Assembly: GCA_028583605.1 (NCBI GenBank)
Contig: CM053331.1
Coordinates: forward strand, 30,874,177 to 30,938,176
Direction of reading: 5' to 3'
Origin: Dastarcus helophoroides
Taxonomy: Eukaryota > Arthropoda > Insecta > Coleoptera > Bothrideridae
Length of the DNA: 64,000 nucleotides
How positions within the stretch are numbered: the first letter of the stretch is position 1; each line of letters begins with the position of its first letter. Below the pieces are notes generated by a model. That model searched no databases, was not told the origin of the DNA, and worked only from the letters and a program-made list of their open reading frames with translations. Both the position numbers and the translations under genes were made by a program. Positions 1 to 11,497 of the stretch are shown here, in pieces.

Positions 1-5
1 AATAT

Positions 6-363
6 TGTTACGGGCTTATCGGTTCGAAATGATTAATAAACACTTGCTGAAAAATACCCACTTTATTTTCAAACCAAACTCGGAACACTACAAGTAAATA
101 ATTAACTCACTTATTGAGTTTATTGACTAACTTACTAATTACACTGACTGACTCTAACTAACTGACTCGAGGCAAATACGACCGCCTTATATAGTTTTGG
201 CTCCCAGGTTCTACAAAAATCCCGCAGATAAGACTTATCATTTGCCGAAGTTTCTGGAACGCCTATCTGCCGTTTGCTTCGTTAACGCGGCTGCTTTCCC
301 CTTATCAGATCTTTCTAGAAAATTTTCTTACGTACTAAATTCTATAATTTACATTTCGGTACA
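6..363 (-). mobile_element. Solo LTR, Ty3/gypsy-type, antisense (LTR-1)
   Basis: The element begins TGTTACGGG and ends GGTACA, so it has TG...CA ends. It is flanked by ATAT at 2-5 and ATAT at 364-367, a 4-bp target-site duplication. Read on the minus strand it holds a TATA box (complement of 187-195), then a GTCAGTTAG-type leader, and a poly(A) signal (complement of TTTATT near 62). It matches 23426-23788 over its whole length, and parts of the LTRs at 33280 and 62893. No primer-binding site or internal region is present, so it is a solo LTR from recombination. A 4-bp TSD and ATAT target suggest a gypsy/17.6-like family; that is inference. Confidence 0.8.
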
Positions 364-1889
364 ATATTTTGCAAAAATTTACAATAAAACTTGTAATTTG
401 GAAGGAGGCCAGATTTTGACAAAAAAATTAAAACTTTTGAAATGGAAATTTAAATTTTAAGAAGAAATAGAAATTTTAGTTTTTTTTAATTTTCGCAAAA
501 GGGGCAAAGGCTACGCAAAACTTAGCTTTTATCGCGAAAATTCACGTTTTTCGCGAAACCTCACGTTTTTCAACTCTAATTCCAAAGTTGTGATAATTTT
601 CGTAGAAATTTCATGCTTTTTCCCGAAATTTGATCTCCGAGTTAAAAAAATTGTGAAACCAAGCTGAGTATTTGCAGCTTAGTTGCTTTACAAGATATTT
701 TTTAATTTGTCTCTAAAAATCCGTTTATCAGTTACGTCACAGGATTTTATGATTCTTGTCGAGGATTAGTGAATTATTTTAGCGTTCTGTACGATTTTAT
801 TAAAAGGGTGTCTTTATGCGCGCCTTCGTAAAAACCTGGTGTAATTTTACCCGGCTACACTTAAAATGTGGTGCAGCAGGTGTTGCGTCCTCAAACTTTT
901 ACCTTTAAATCTTTCCCACTATAAAGAAAGTATCACCCTTCGGGGAAAACCGTTCCTGTTTACTTTATGAAAAATGTTTATGTTTTACCTCCGACAGCGG
1001 AGAAGCCTTTCTGATTTATTCCTTTTGTGTATCAAACGTATGATAAATACTAAGGCGGCGGAATTCTCACACTCGACAGGTGATCAATAAAAGAAATATC
1101 ATGTTTACAGAAGTGTTACCCCAACATTTTTACTTTTATAAAGAGCATTTCCTTGATATATCGCCGACTTGGGCCATTTTGTCAATATTTACCAAGCGCG
1201 AGCTGCGGAAACACCTGGAAATCTAGGACGATTTCACTTTATTTTCAGGTTATAAAGCATCCCAATGTCACAATTATTTTGCTTAAGGTTTGCTATCACA
1301 AAGAGAGGCGTTCTTACCGGTGTTGTATTGCTTTTGCAACACAAGACGGTCGATTTTGGGGCGACCAAATTGGCACTCAATAAAAAATTTGGACAAGGTT
1401 CGCTCTTGGGTCATCTGGATTTTCGACTAGTTCGAAAAGAATATTTTTTTATCTGTACGGCAAGGTCAACATTTTACATTGGTGTAATATTATATACCCT
1501 CCCTCTTTACATTCTGCAAGATCCCAAGTAATTCGTGAGAAAAAAAAAATAGTTTTCGGAAAATTCTAACTTCTTTCCTAAATTTTGACATTGTGCAATT
1601 CCTCCTTTTGTAGATATTTTGAAATTTCGAATAGGCACGTTGACCGATTTTGGTTAAGGGTTAAGCATATGGTTTCGCATCACTAACATGCCTTACCAAC
1701 ATGCTCTAGTCTTAACAGTAAGTTTTCACTTCTTTTGGCAGTAACCAAAGCTATCTATTTGTTTTTAATCAAATTTAGAATTAGTCAGTAATCAAAGAAC
1801 ACGATAGAATAAAAAGATCAATCAGTTACTCTTCTTTTAACAAATAATCACTTTAGAGTTGAGCATTTTTTGATTTGAATACCTCGCAT
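364..1889. other. AT-rich intergenic DNA, no gene recognised
   Basis: Mixed composition with oligo-A/T runs. A short patch near 1640-1740 (aacatgcc, aacatgctc) and patches near 7145-7250 and 20940-21060 look distantly related to one another, the last two sharing a CTCGCCTAAAA/CGCGCCTAAAA core. I see no protein similarity; the overlapping open frames at 1153-1531 look like chance. Confidence 0.4.
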
Positions 1890-2838
1890 TTTGATTTTTG
1901 AATTTGCTTCAACTTTCGATTTCTTTTTTAATTTTCGCCTTTTCAAATTCCGAAGTTTTCAAAGATTCACTTTTTTCAGAATTCAGATTTTTCGAAAAAT
2001 ATCTGTTACTTTTAATTTTATTCTTTGAATAATTTGACTCCTTGAAAATGCAGCTTTTTGAAAGATTTTTTTTTGATATTTGGTCTATTTGGTTTCTTTT
2101 AAAATTTTGAATTTTTAAGAGTTTTTTTGATTTGTCGCAGAATTTTGACTTTCACAAAAATTAGATCTTTTCTAAATTTTGACTGATTCAAAAAGTTGGT
2201 GGTTTTAGGTTTTTTTTTTGAAAGGTTGAAACCTTTCTCATGCTTCATTTCAAAATTAAGAAATTAAAATTATTTTAAAAACCTTTATTTCTTTGAAAAT
2301 TTTGACTCTTCAAAATTTAGACGCTTTTAAAAATTTCGAAATAATTTCTTGGATAATCCCTACTTCTTAAAAATTTCCTAAGAATTTTATTTTTATTTAA
2401 TTTTCTTTCTGAAACTTGTAGCAAACCTCTTAATTTCCATATTTTTTCAAAGTTTTAACCAATTTTCTAAATTGCAACTTTTGTAAATTTTTATTTTTCT
2501 TAATTGCGACTTTGCTTAACATTTCGATTGTTTAATTTTTTTTTAAACTAGCGGCAATACGTCGATATTTTTCGGATTTTTTAAAAAGATCTTCGTTTCT
2601 TTGAGTTTTTGATTTTTTTTGAATTCTGGCTTTTGTTTCAAAATTTTGAGTATTTTCAAAATTTCGATTTTTATCGAGAACTATGTTTTTTTTGTTCAAG
2701 GTTTTATTATTTATAGAAAATTAATACGAATTCAGAGGTTTCGAATTTTTCTGAAAATTTCCGTTCCAAAAATTCAACTTTTCTGTTTTTTTTTTTGTCT
2801 TTTGAAAATGTAATTTTTTTTGCAAAAAGAGAGCGCTT
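1890..2838. repeat. Degenerate T-rich minisatellite (TTTCGACTTTTT type)
   Basis: Loose repetition of a motif like GAAAATTTCGACTTTTTT, with T-runs on this strand, spaced at roughly 15-20 bp but heavily decayed. The strand bias switches to A-rich at about 2840, so the two blocks are rough inverted counterparts. Open frames inside it (for example 2619-2813) translate to F/L/I/K-only low-complexity peptides and are not genes. Confidence 0.7.
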
Positions 2839-4110
2839 CTAGTGCGATTTATTTTAAATTTCAAGGTTTTTCAAATTTTGGCAAAGTTTTAAAATCATGC
2901 CATTTTCAAAAGATGTGAGCATTTCTTAAAATTTCAACTCTTTTAAAAATTTGGAAACTTTTAAAAGCCAAAAGTTTTAAGGCCCAAATTATCAAAAAAA
3001 AGTTGAAATTTTAAAATTCTCTGAAATGTTCATATACAGTCAAAATTTCCAAAGAAATAAAGATTTTCAAAAGTAGTTATTCTTTATGGTAAAAAAAAAA
3101 ATTTATTCTAAGAAATAATTTTCGAAACTTTTAAAAGGAGTCGATATTTTAGTGCTTAAGTTTACAAAAAAAATTTGAATTTTGAAAAAGTCAAAAATTT
3201 TGAATAGGTGAAGCTTTTAAAAAAAAATAGAAATTTGGAAAAAGAAATGTCGACATTTTTAGAAAAAACCAAATTCGGTCAAAAGTAGTAAAATTTTTAG
3301 AAAAATTGGAAATTTTCTAAAATATATTTAAAAAAATCAAAATTTTTCCAAAAAATAGTAATTTTTCCAAAAAATAGTAATTTTTCCAAAAAAATAGTAA
3401 TTATGCAAAAAGATCTCCTGGATAAAGTGAATTTTCCGAAACAATAAAAAATTTAAAAATGACTAACATTTTCAGAAAATTACGAATTGTCAAAAAAACG
3501 AAATTTAAATCTCGAAATTTTCAAAACAAAAAGTTAAAATTTTCTAGAAAAGGTAAAAAAATTAAAATATCGAAGAAACTTTTTCGAAATATTTACAAAA
3601 GTAGCGAAATTTCCAAATAACTTTGAATGTAAAAACATAGAAATTTTGAGTCCAGATTTTAAAAAATAGTGAAGTTAAAAAGGTCGAGATTTAAAAAAAG
3701 TTAAAAATTTTTAATTGCAATATTTTCAGTCATATTAAAAAAAGGCGAAGCTTTGACAGATATGCCAAAAGTATCAGAAAAGTCAAAATTTTCAACAAAA
3801 AAAATCGATAAACTTAAAAAAGTCAAAGTTTTCAAAGAAAGCAAAAACTTTAACAAAAAGTTGAAATTTTGCAAAAGTCTTATTTTGAAATAAAATCGAA
3901 ATATTGAAAAATCCAACCGTCCAAAAAAATCGATTTATTTGAACTTTTGAAAGGAAATTTTCATGAAAAATTAAAAATTTTGAAAAAAGTACAAATTTGT
4001 TTAAAATTTTAAAATATTCATCTAAATTCGAAATATCTAAAAAATTAAATATTTCAGATAAAGTCGAAATTTTCCAAAAAAAATTTTTGAAATTCTTAAA
4101 AAATTTTCCC
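2839..4110. repeat. Degenerate A-rich minisatellite, inverted relative to the preceding block
   Basis: The same motif family in reverse orientation (AAAAAAGTCGAAATTTTC type). It includes a local run of three nearly identical short units around 3350-3400 (TTTTTCCAAAAAATAGTAA). No coding potential beyond low-complexity frames on both strands (3701-3916, 3997-4200). Confidence 0.7.
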
Positions 4111-5146
4111 TTGTTCTTATTTTCAAAAATTATTACTAGGATTTTTGAATTTTTTTTTCTTTGGAATATTATTTGGACTTTTTTTTATGTAATTATGTAA
4201 TTGTTCATTTTTTCTAAAATTTCGATTATAAACGAGAGTATTTTATTACATAATTTTGGACATTTTCCTTAAAATTCCTGGTTTAGGTTTAGACTGTAAA
4301 TTTCAAAACTTTCTGTATATATTTTTATTTCAAAAGTTTAAATTTAATTTTGGAATGATACATTCTTCTCTTAAAATATCAGGTAGCTTTTGTTACAAAT
4401 TTTAGATTTATTTTGTGTATTTGTATATTTTGTGTAATTCCTGGCTACGACTTTGACTCCATATGTCAATAAAAATTAAAAAAAGGAAATATGACAGCCC
4501 AATTCTATTATATGCTGAAGGTTTAGTGATTTAACCAAAATGGCCGGAAATATTTCTTTCAAAGTATTTGAGTTTCCTAGTAGTATCCGCCCTAAATGTC
4601 TTAGCCCTAATGTGATTTTTTCCATATGAAAGGCTTAGTAAGGACAGCAAATAAAAAAAATTAATAATTTAAAAAGAGACACATCAACTAATAAATCGTT
4701 TCTAAGAAGGAGCTGCTGATTGCATAAAATGATTTACTCCTTCATAGGTCAAAAGAATCTTCTTATGTTATCACCATATATTGAGCGGGTGCAATGATAA
4801 AGCAGGTTGACCGCGTCCATAGCAATGAACAGCAAATCTTTATGTAATTATTTTGTATCATAATTGTTTGTATTTCCAACATTTAAAACTAATATGAAAA
4901 TAATTGCATCTATTTTACATTGTTTGGCTTCTTTAACCAACTGATCTGACAAAAAGTAGAACAGACATTTTAAAAAATAAATTAAGTTTAATTAAATATG
5001 GGATTATTCAAGCTAATATTAGCTGATATTTCATGTTAATAACCAAGAAATAGATAGGATACTGCTCTGTTTTAACACCACTTTGGTATATTCACGAAAG
5101 TGACTGCAGTTTCGACTATTACGTGAATATTTGACCTCTTTAATTT
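4111..5146. other. AT-rich intergenic DNA
   Basis: No open frame worth annotating, and no recognised repeat except the decaying end of the A-rich array. From about 4480 the composition becomes more even. I see nothing functional. Confidence 0.4.
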
Positions 5147-5332
5147 TATGCAAGTAGAACAGTACCTAGACTACAAATTCATGCAGCCCTCTAGGAGTAT
5201 GTGTGTGAACTACCAACAGTCGAAACACTGCCACATAGCGAAGGGGTTGTTCTCTAGGAAAGTCCCCAGAAGATAAAGATTCTAGTGCACAGACCAATAG
5301 GTTTGAACATTTATTAGATTCGAATTTTGGAA

Positions 5333-5375
5333 ACCAAAGACTGGTTTCGATCTTGTTAGATCTCGTCAGTTTAGT
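5333..5375 (-). ncRNA. Type I hammerhead ribozyme (family A, minus copy)
   Basis: On the minus strand, in order: stem I strand ACTAAA, core CTGACGA, stem II GATCT-AACA-AGATC (five Watson-Crick pairs), core GAAA, tiny stem III CCAGT, cleavage triplet GTC, stem I strand TTTGGT. Stem I has six pairs, one of them G-U. All invariant core residues are present. Predicted cleavage lies after the base complementary to 5339. Very short stem III is typical of Penelope and retrozyme hammerheads. Confidence 0.85.
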
Positions 5376-5558
5376 ATATATCCGCCAGCATTAATTTGCA
5401 ATCTATGTTATATTTTACTTGCATACAACTGTGTTGGCGATGACCATAATTTCTCTATGGAGCAATAAGTGGTGGTAGTACTGAGAGTCACACGCTTACG
5501 TCCGTTGATTCCTTAGTACTTACTTGTCGAAACATTTGTTAGCATTCGAGTTGGATAT

Positions 5559-5601
5559 ACCAAACTGACGAGATCTAACAAGATTGAAACCGGTCTTTGG
5601 T
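5559..5601 (+). ncRNA. Type I hammerhead ribozyme (family A, plus copy)
   Basis: Stem I 5' strand ACCAAA (5559-5564) pairs with TTTGGT (5596-5601), six Watson-Crick pairs. The core CTGACGA is 5565-5571; stem II is GATCT/AGATT around an AACA loop (5572-5585, closing G-U); GAAA is 5586-5589; stem III is the self-complementary ACCGGT; the cleavage triplet is GTC, with cleavage predicted after 5595. No core position is missing. This is the best single-locus ribozyme call in the window, though activity is untested. Confidence 0.88.
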
Positions 5602-5648
5602 TTCGAAACTTCGAATCTAATAAATGTTCAAACCTATTGGTCTGTGCA

Positions 5649-6149
5649 TTAGGGGTCTTTTATTTTATTTTATTGTTTTTTTTTAAAGTTTGATGATGAC
5701 GACTGTCAAAATTGCAGCCATTTCCATGAATGAGGAGCCATTAAAACATGGTAGTATTATTTTTTAGTCATCACGTTAAAAATCTAAATATAAAATCAAA
5801 ATGTTAGAAAAGGAATCAAGTACTTTAGGTTGCAACCTAAGGTAGTTCACCGGTAGTAATCAGAGTTAAAAGTTTTTGGAACGGTAGATCTTTGCCACGT
5901 AAGCAATTGTAAGTGGTAGGCTGCGACCAATACACAATTTTTAGCATACATTTATCCGTGGATACAATAATACAAATCTAATGCAGTAGATTTTCTGAGC
6001 CGACTATACTGTACTATATTTATTCAACAGATCTTCCCACAACTTAGGAGTTTTGTGGATCTTCCCGTCCCATGACTCGATTAGTAAAGCTATTATATTG
6101 CCAGTATTTTAAGATGTTTCCCTATCGTCCAGAATTGGCCACTAGATGA
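5649..6149. other. Intergenic DNA before the Jockey relic
   Basis: T-run at about 5656-5690, then mixed sequence without a recognised feature. It could contain more decayed retrotransposon sequence upstream of 6150, but I cannot read protein motifs in it. Confidence 0.35.
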
Positions 6150-6960
6150 CAACAGACAGCCACAGACCACACTTTGGTCGACGGAGAATCCAAGTCAATG
6201 CAGATAAGAACCAAGCAGTCTTCTTCATCAGAAGAAGACTCCAATAAAATGGTCATGTTCATGTCGATGGGCAAAACGTCGACTGGAGAGTTTGGGCAAA
6301 GTATTAAGGTGTAATACTAGACAAATGACTAACATTTTAGGCTCACATCAACTGTAAAATATCCAAGGCCAGAATGCTAAAGGGACTGCTGCTAGCAATG
6401 GTTGGTAGAGATTTTGGTGGAACGGACTGGTTCTTGCTTATTTTGAAAAATTGAAATACAAATCTTGGGAGATACTGATCTGTCTAAAGATGATAGCTCA
6501 GCTGTCAAAATGCGTTAGAGCAACGTTTGTTGTGTTTTTTAATCTTTCTTGGTTTCAAAGGACAAAATTTGTATTTCAATTGTTGATAGACATAGAAAAC
6601 TGCTCTTTGGGTTTAAATTGTACCTATACACAGCAAAATAGGATCAGCGATGATCTATGCATCTGTAGCCTGGAGACAGGCTTTCGATAACCAGATGAAG
6701 CAACTCCAGCAACTCCAGGAAAACGTATTTCTAAGAGAAGCCATGAATGCTCCATGGTCTGCTAGAAACGGGCAACATAATAGGGAAGTGAATCTACCTA
6801 AGGTACTAGATTTTCTCAAAGAGGTAAACTCTAGGGCAATGTTGAAAGCGGAAATGCATCCCAACAAACTAGTTCGACAGGCAGTGGACTAGGATCCAAA
6901 CATCCCAACCAGAAGACCGACGATGGTCTCCTAGGCTGCAACAGCGATTGTCTTTCAATA
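6150..6960 (+). pseudogene. Jockey-clade non-LTR retrotransposon relic, C-terminal half of RT
   Basis: Around 6178-6245 the frame reads RRRIQVNADKNQAVFF, the conserved segment after the RT palm (N-x-D-K-T-Q). It is followed near 6300 by a KY-GVILDK--TF-AHI stretch, the usual YLGV-LD-LT-H block of Jockey elements. After a family B insertion (6411-6585) it resumes with SVAWRQAF, LQQLQENVFLREAMNAPW and RN-HNREVNLP (6650-6892), matching the LQ-QN--LR---APW-VRN--H-D block near the end of Jockey ORF2. Frameshifts and stops break every segment. There is no catalytic YADD and no 5' region. It is a 5'-truncated, dead copy, presumably long neutral. Confidence 0.7.
6411..6585 (+). mobile_element. Family B hammerhead-like repeat inserted in the Jockey relic (B1)
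   Basis: Starts TTTTGGTGGAACGGACTGGT and ends TTTGTATTTCAATT, both shared with other family B copies. The central ribozyme-like core (about 6483-6525) is decayed: CTAAAGA for CTGAAGA and AAAA for GAAA, but the stem II arms GATAGC/GCTGTC and the GCGTTAGAG block remain. It separates two blocks of one Jockey reading frame, so it inserted after the Jockey copy. Confidence 0.7.
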
Positions 6961-8998
6961 GGAATTTTTGTGTGTTTTGTTTGTTTCAGGCAAAACACCT
7001 TAAATTAGTGCTCTGTATTGTTCCAACGGAGGGATTCATGGCCAAGGATCCGGCCCTAAGAAGCAGAGGCTATTTCGCGTTTTTTATTTTAAATTCTACT
7101 GCGGGATCTATTCACAGGTATATCTATCTAGGAAACACTAGAGCATGTCGGTAGTTCAAATTAACATTATTGCTAACGCGAAACTATTAGTTTGTCCCCT
7201 ATCTTTAGTCGCTCAACTCGCCTAAAAGAGTTTTCACTTCAAAACAAAAGTACGGAATGGAGCATCAAAATTCCATCAGATGTATGATTTCAGATTACAA
7301 TTACGCGAATTCTGTACCGCTAGGAATCTCATAATTTACAACTTCATTTACAATATTATCCTACAATATGTTGTTTTTTTATCGAAATGTGTAGAAAAGT
7401 TTGGTCGCAACAAATTAAAATCTTTTCCAGAACATTCTTTCACCTATACTGCCTCATACCTTACATATTAAAGAACATAAGTTTGACATTAAATATCTCA
7501 GCTTCGTCCTAGGTGTGTTGATTTTAAAGGTGCATTAGATAACATTGTTGGTAATATCTCTCAGAAACTTAAACAAAATTCATATAAAAGAAACTGGCCT
7601 TAACATCTTAAGGAAAATCTTCCAGTTTGAGCGCTCCTTCACCAGCGCCCGGGGCGACCACCCCATTTACCATATAGTTCTGACTTAAATACACAAATCC
7701 AGCACTTCGCAGTTTCTGGAAGATATTTATATGGCAAATTCGATTTAGAGAATGAAGTATGTTGATTAAAATAAATAATAATTAACAAATCATAAGATAT
7801 TTACTTTTAGAATTACAGTGGAGTAAGAAACTGCTTAAAATTTCACCCGTCATCTTTAGATGTTTTTTTAGGAACAAAAAAAAATCTGTGTTTGGTTTTT
7901 GAAGATGCTAAATGTATTTTTACTTTGTTGCATTTCTGATTAAATTTTTCTCGAACACTCACGCTATATAAGACAAGGGTTGTCAGTGGTTGCCTAAAAT
8001 TAATATTCCTTGCATACAGGAGCGTGTAAGCCAAACGTTGCCTTTCATCATCCAGAGCAATGGAGACCTACAATTAGTACTATTGTGTCTGTCGCAGACA
8101 ATGCTAGAGCTTTACTCGTGCAAATTACAGAAATATTCTTTTGTGTGCTCAAGTCGTAAATAGTTTCATATTTCTTTTAGAAAATACGAATATTTTTCAC
8201 TACGTAAATTAACAGTTTTTATCTAAGTAAATATGAAAAGTGAAAAGAAAACAAGAACCCTACGAATAAAATAAAACAGTAAATAATTCCGGAGGTATAA
8301 TTCACGTGGAAAAAATTCCAGGACAGTAAAACTCACTGAACAATAGGATATCACATTTCTCCTCGCAGAACAAAGAAATCCTGAATGCCATAATGGCTTC
8401 CTTTATTTATTTCCGAGCAAGCTAAGCACGACCATCTTGTATACAAAATGGTTCATGCAAAATTGACATTAGGAGGCTGTGTTTGGGCGTTAATGTTCCG
8501 GAAATGTAAAGACATTTGGAAACGAGGCCAAAGAAAAGACAATAGCGCGGCTGAATCATGACTGAACTGCTCTAAGTAATAATTCGGAAGAATTTTGTTC
8601 GGGATTTGTCACATCCTTAATTCGGAGATCTGTCGACTGCGTGACTGGGAAATCTGGACGGTTATTAGCGCTCTCAGGATAAATGGATTAACTAGATGAA
8701 AGGCTTATATGGCGTCAGCCGTTTGCTACTACTTGTTTAAGACACAACTTTACATACAAATCACATAGATTACCACTACACGCTTCTAATGTTTACGGCC
8801 GCTCCCAAGCAAATTATCCTACGCGTTCAACAGTAGAATAATCTAAAGCTGTTTGTCTTAAAACGCGATAAGACGGCCTAATAACAAATCTGAGTAAACG
8901 ACTAGAATGAAATTATCCCATAAAATAAGCGATATTATGAATTTATTTTGATGCTACCTGATACCGGCGACTTCGTCTACGTGAAAGAAGACAAAGGA
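6961..8998. other. Intergenic DNA, no gene recognised
   Basis: Even composition compared with the arrays. It holds scattered short frames without similarity I can recognise (6948-7154, 7280-7471, 7843-8034 minus). 7145-7265 resembles 20940-21060. A GC-richer patch near 7640-7670 (GCGCCCGGGGCGACC) stands out but I cannot assign it. This may be intron or intergenic sequence of the host. Confidence 0.35.
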
Positions 8999-10900
8999 CT
9001 CTTGGGTCACTTTTTTGAAAGTTTAGAATTCAATTTTTATTGAAAATTTCGACTTATTTCGAAAGTATCGACTTTTTTCACAATGTCGATTTTTACTCGT
9101 TCGAATTTTACAATTTCAACTTTTTTTTGAAATTTTGATTTGATTTTGAAAATTTTAACTTTTTTCGAAATTTCGACTTTTTGGAAATCCCAATTTCTCC
9201 AAATTCTTCCAAGTTGAATAAATTTCGATTTTTTTGGACTTTATTTATAATTTTGGTCCCTATTAAAAATTGTATTTGTTGGAAATTTTAAATTTTTTTT
9301 GTTCAATATTTCCAATTATTTTTGAAAGGACTCTTGGGTTACTTTTTTGAAAGTTTAGAATTCAATTTTTATTGAAAATTTCGACTTATTTCGAAAGTAT
9401 CGACTTTTTTCACAATGTCGATTTTTACTCGTTCGAATTTTACAATTTCAACTTTTTTTTGAAATTTTGATTTGATTTTGAAAATTTTAACTTTTTTCGA
9501 AATTTCGACTTTTTGGAAATCCCAATTTCTCCAAATTCTTCCAAGTTGAATAAATTTCGATTTTTTTGGACTTTATTTATAATTTTGGTCCCTATTAAAA
9601 ATTGTATTTGTTGGAAATTTTAAATTTTTTTTGTTCAATATTTCCACTTATTTTTGAATTATTTGAATTTATCTCAATTTAAAGTTTCGCGAAAATTTCG
9701 ACTTTTTTAAATATTTGACTTTATTTTTGAAAACGTTGACCTTTTTTAAAATTTGCACTCGGAATTTTAATTTTTTTGCAGATATAACCCTTTTAAAACA
9801 TTTTAATTCTTTTTAAAAATATGAATTTTTTAAAATTGTTTTAAGTGTTTGGATTTATTCTAACTAACTTTTTTCAAAATTTTGACTTTCCAAAAATTTC
9901 GACTTTTTTGGAAAAATCTGCCTCCGATTTTTGTCAAAAATTGTTAAGCATGTGTCGACTTTTTTTAAACATTTCGTCTTTATATTTTGAAAACTTCGAA
10001 TTTTACAATTGTTTTTTAATTTTCACTTTTCTCGTATGTTGTTTTATTAATTGTAAAACTGTCACAGTTTCGACTTTCTTTAGGATTGTAATTTTGAAAC
10101 TTCCAGTTTTTCTTTTTGAAAATTTTTACTTTGTCCAACTGTTGACAATTTCTCAGTGTTGGTCCTTTTTAAAGAACTGCGATTTTTTTCAAAATTTTGA
10201 CTTTTTTTTGAAATTTCGACTTTTATTGTAGTAAAATGAATTTTTATTTAAAAAATTCGATTTCATTTTAAATTTCGCCTACTCGAAAAATTTGATTCTC
10301 TTCAAAAATTTCGACATTTTTAAAAAGTTTAAACTTTTTCCAGAGTTTTCATTTTATATTTTAAAATTCGACCATTTATCAGCAAGTTTCGATTTTTTTT
10401 TGAGATTAAAACATTTTTTGAAAAATTCTCCATTTTTCAAAATTTCGATTTTTTCAAATTTTTGTCTTCTTTTATAAATATGACTATGTTAAAATGTTGT
10501 TTTTTTAATTCTCCAAGTTTTGACTTTCTAATGATGCTTTTTCTTGAAATTTCGAATTTAATGTAATAAATTGGGCTTTTATTAAAAAAATTGGACTGCT
10601 TCCAAAAATTTTCACATTATTGAATTTTTTTTTAAATTAAGGCTTTTTAAAAGTCTCGAATTTTTTAAATTTTTTACCTTTGTTTTTCAAAAGTACGATT
10701 TTTTGTAAAAACCTCGATATTTCTTTAACATTTTTTTGAGAATGTTGACCATTTTCTCGAAACTTGAAATTTTTGTAACTTTAACTTTTTGAAAAATTGT
10801 CCTTTTCGTAAAGGTATTTTTTTTAAAGAATCTAACTTTCCAAATTGTGAATTTTTAAATTTTGAACGAATTTAAGACTAAGATTAGTATTTTTTTAAGG
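8999..10900. repeat. T-rich degenerate minisatellite array with a 332-bp tandem duplication
   Basis: The motif is like GAAAATTTCGACTTTTT throughout. 8999-9330 and 9331-9662 are near-identical copies; I see only two differences, GGGTCAC versus GGGTTAC and CCAATTA versus CCACTTA. The rest of the array is far more diverged. Long frames such as 9845-10231 are low-complexity F/L/K/S peptides and are not genes. Confidence 0.75.
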
Positions 10901-11497
10901 GCAGCTTTAAAGTCGTAAAGGTTATTTTTAAAAAAGGCTTTTTTTTAAGTATAAACTAAAAAGCTTAAAAATAAGTGAACATTTTGGGAAATTTTCCAAT
11001 AAGGGAAAATTAAAAAAAAGAGTATATGCCAAATTTTGATTTCAATTTATAAATAACGATGTTTAAATCCAAATCTAAAAAAACCTTTTTTTTTTCAAAG
11101 GATTTAACATTTTTTCTTGAAATGTCCACATCATTTGGAAATGCCTTTTAGTTAAAAATTTCTAGAAATAGTCATGTACAAATTCAACAGATTTTTTTAA
11201 ACTTAATCCCTACATTACAGCTTTAGTTTAGAAATTTTAACTTTAGGTATGAAACTTTAACTGAAGATTAAAAAAATAATTTGCGAAAGACAAAATATGC
11301 ATTGATCACCTGCAAAATTTTGGATTAATTTTATGTAGACACACTGATCAATGATACCAGCTTTCAAATCTTATAGGCAACTCTAAGTACTATCTAGAGC
11401 GTGAATTTTAAGGAATTTTCTTTTAGTGCCCATCTATGTATTACAAAGAACATCTGTATAAAATTTCATGCTCCTAAACCTATTCATAAAGTTGTAG
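10901..11497. repeat. AT-rich DNA ending in a dispersed repeat also present at 59.83-60.06 kb
   Basis: About 11360-11497 shares order and wording with 59850-60045: CTTATAGGCAACT, then CTATGTATTAC, then AAATTTCATG followed by a CCTA/GGCT segment. It ends where the R1-like relic begins. It may be subterminal sequence of a mariner-like element; inference only. Confidence 0.4.

Larger units (their letters stand above)
5147..5648. mobile_element. Family A hammerhead (retrozyme-like) repeat, two inverted partial monomers (A1)
   Basis: 5147-5400 is a minus-strand partial monomer: it shares the segment around CTAGACTACAAATTCATGCA with 46070-46190 and, inverted, with 32020-32168 and 46375-46490. 5411-5648 is a plus-strand partial monomer matching 46490-46730. 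Outer ends are inverted copies of a segment starting TGCACAGACCAATAGG (5286-5325 and 5610-5648). Each arm holds one complete hammerhead ribozyme, at 5333-5375 (-) and 5559-5601 (+). No protein is encoded, so any mobility must use enzymes from elsewhere; Penelope-type machinery is the family-based guess. Confidence 0.75.

Noticed and set aside
197..460. 87-codon frame at the left edge
   Set aside because: Starts in the solo LTR's promoter region, antisense, and ends in AT-rich flank.
7640..7670. GC-rich patch as possible CpG promoter
   Set aside because: Only about 25 bp long and no nearby gene; too little support.
9845..10231. 128-codon frame rich in F, L and S, looking like a membrane protein
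   Set aside because: It lies wholly in the T-rich minisatellite; hydrophobicity follows from TTT/TTC codons.
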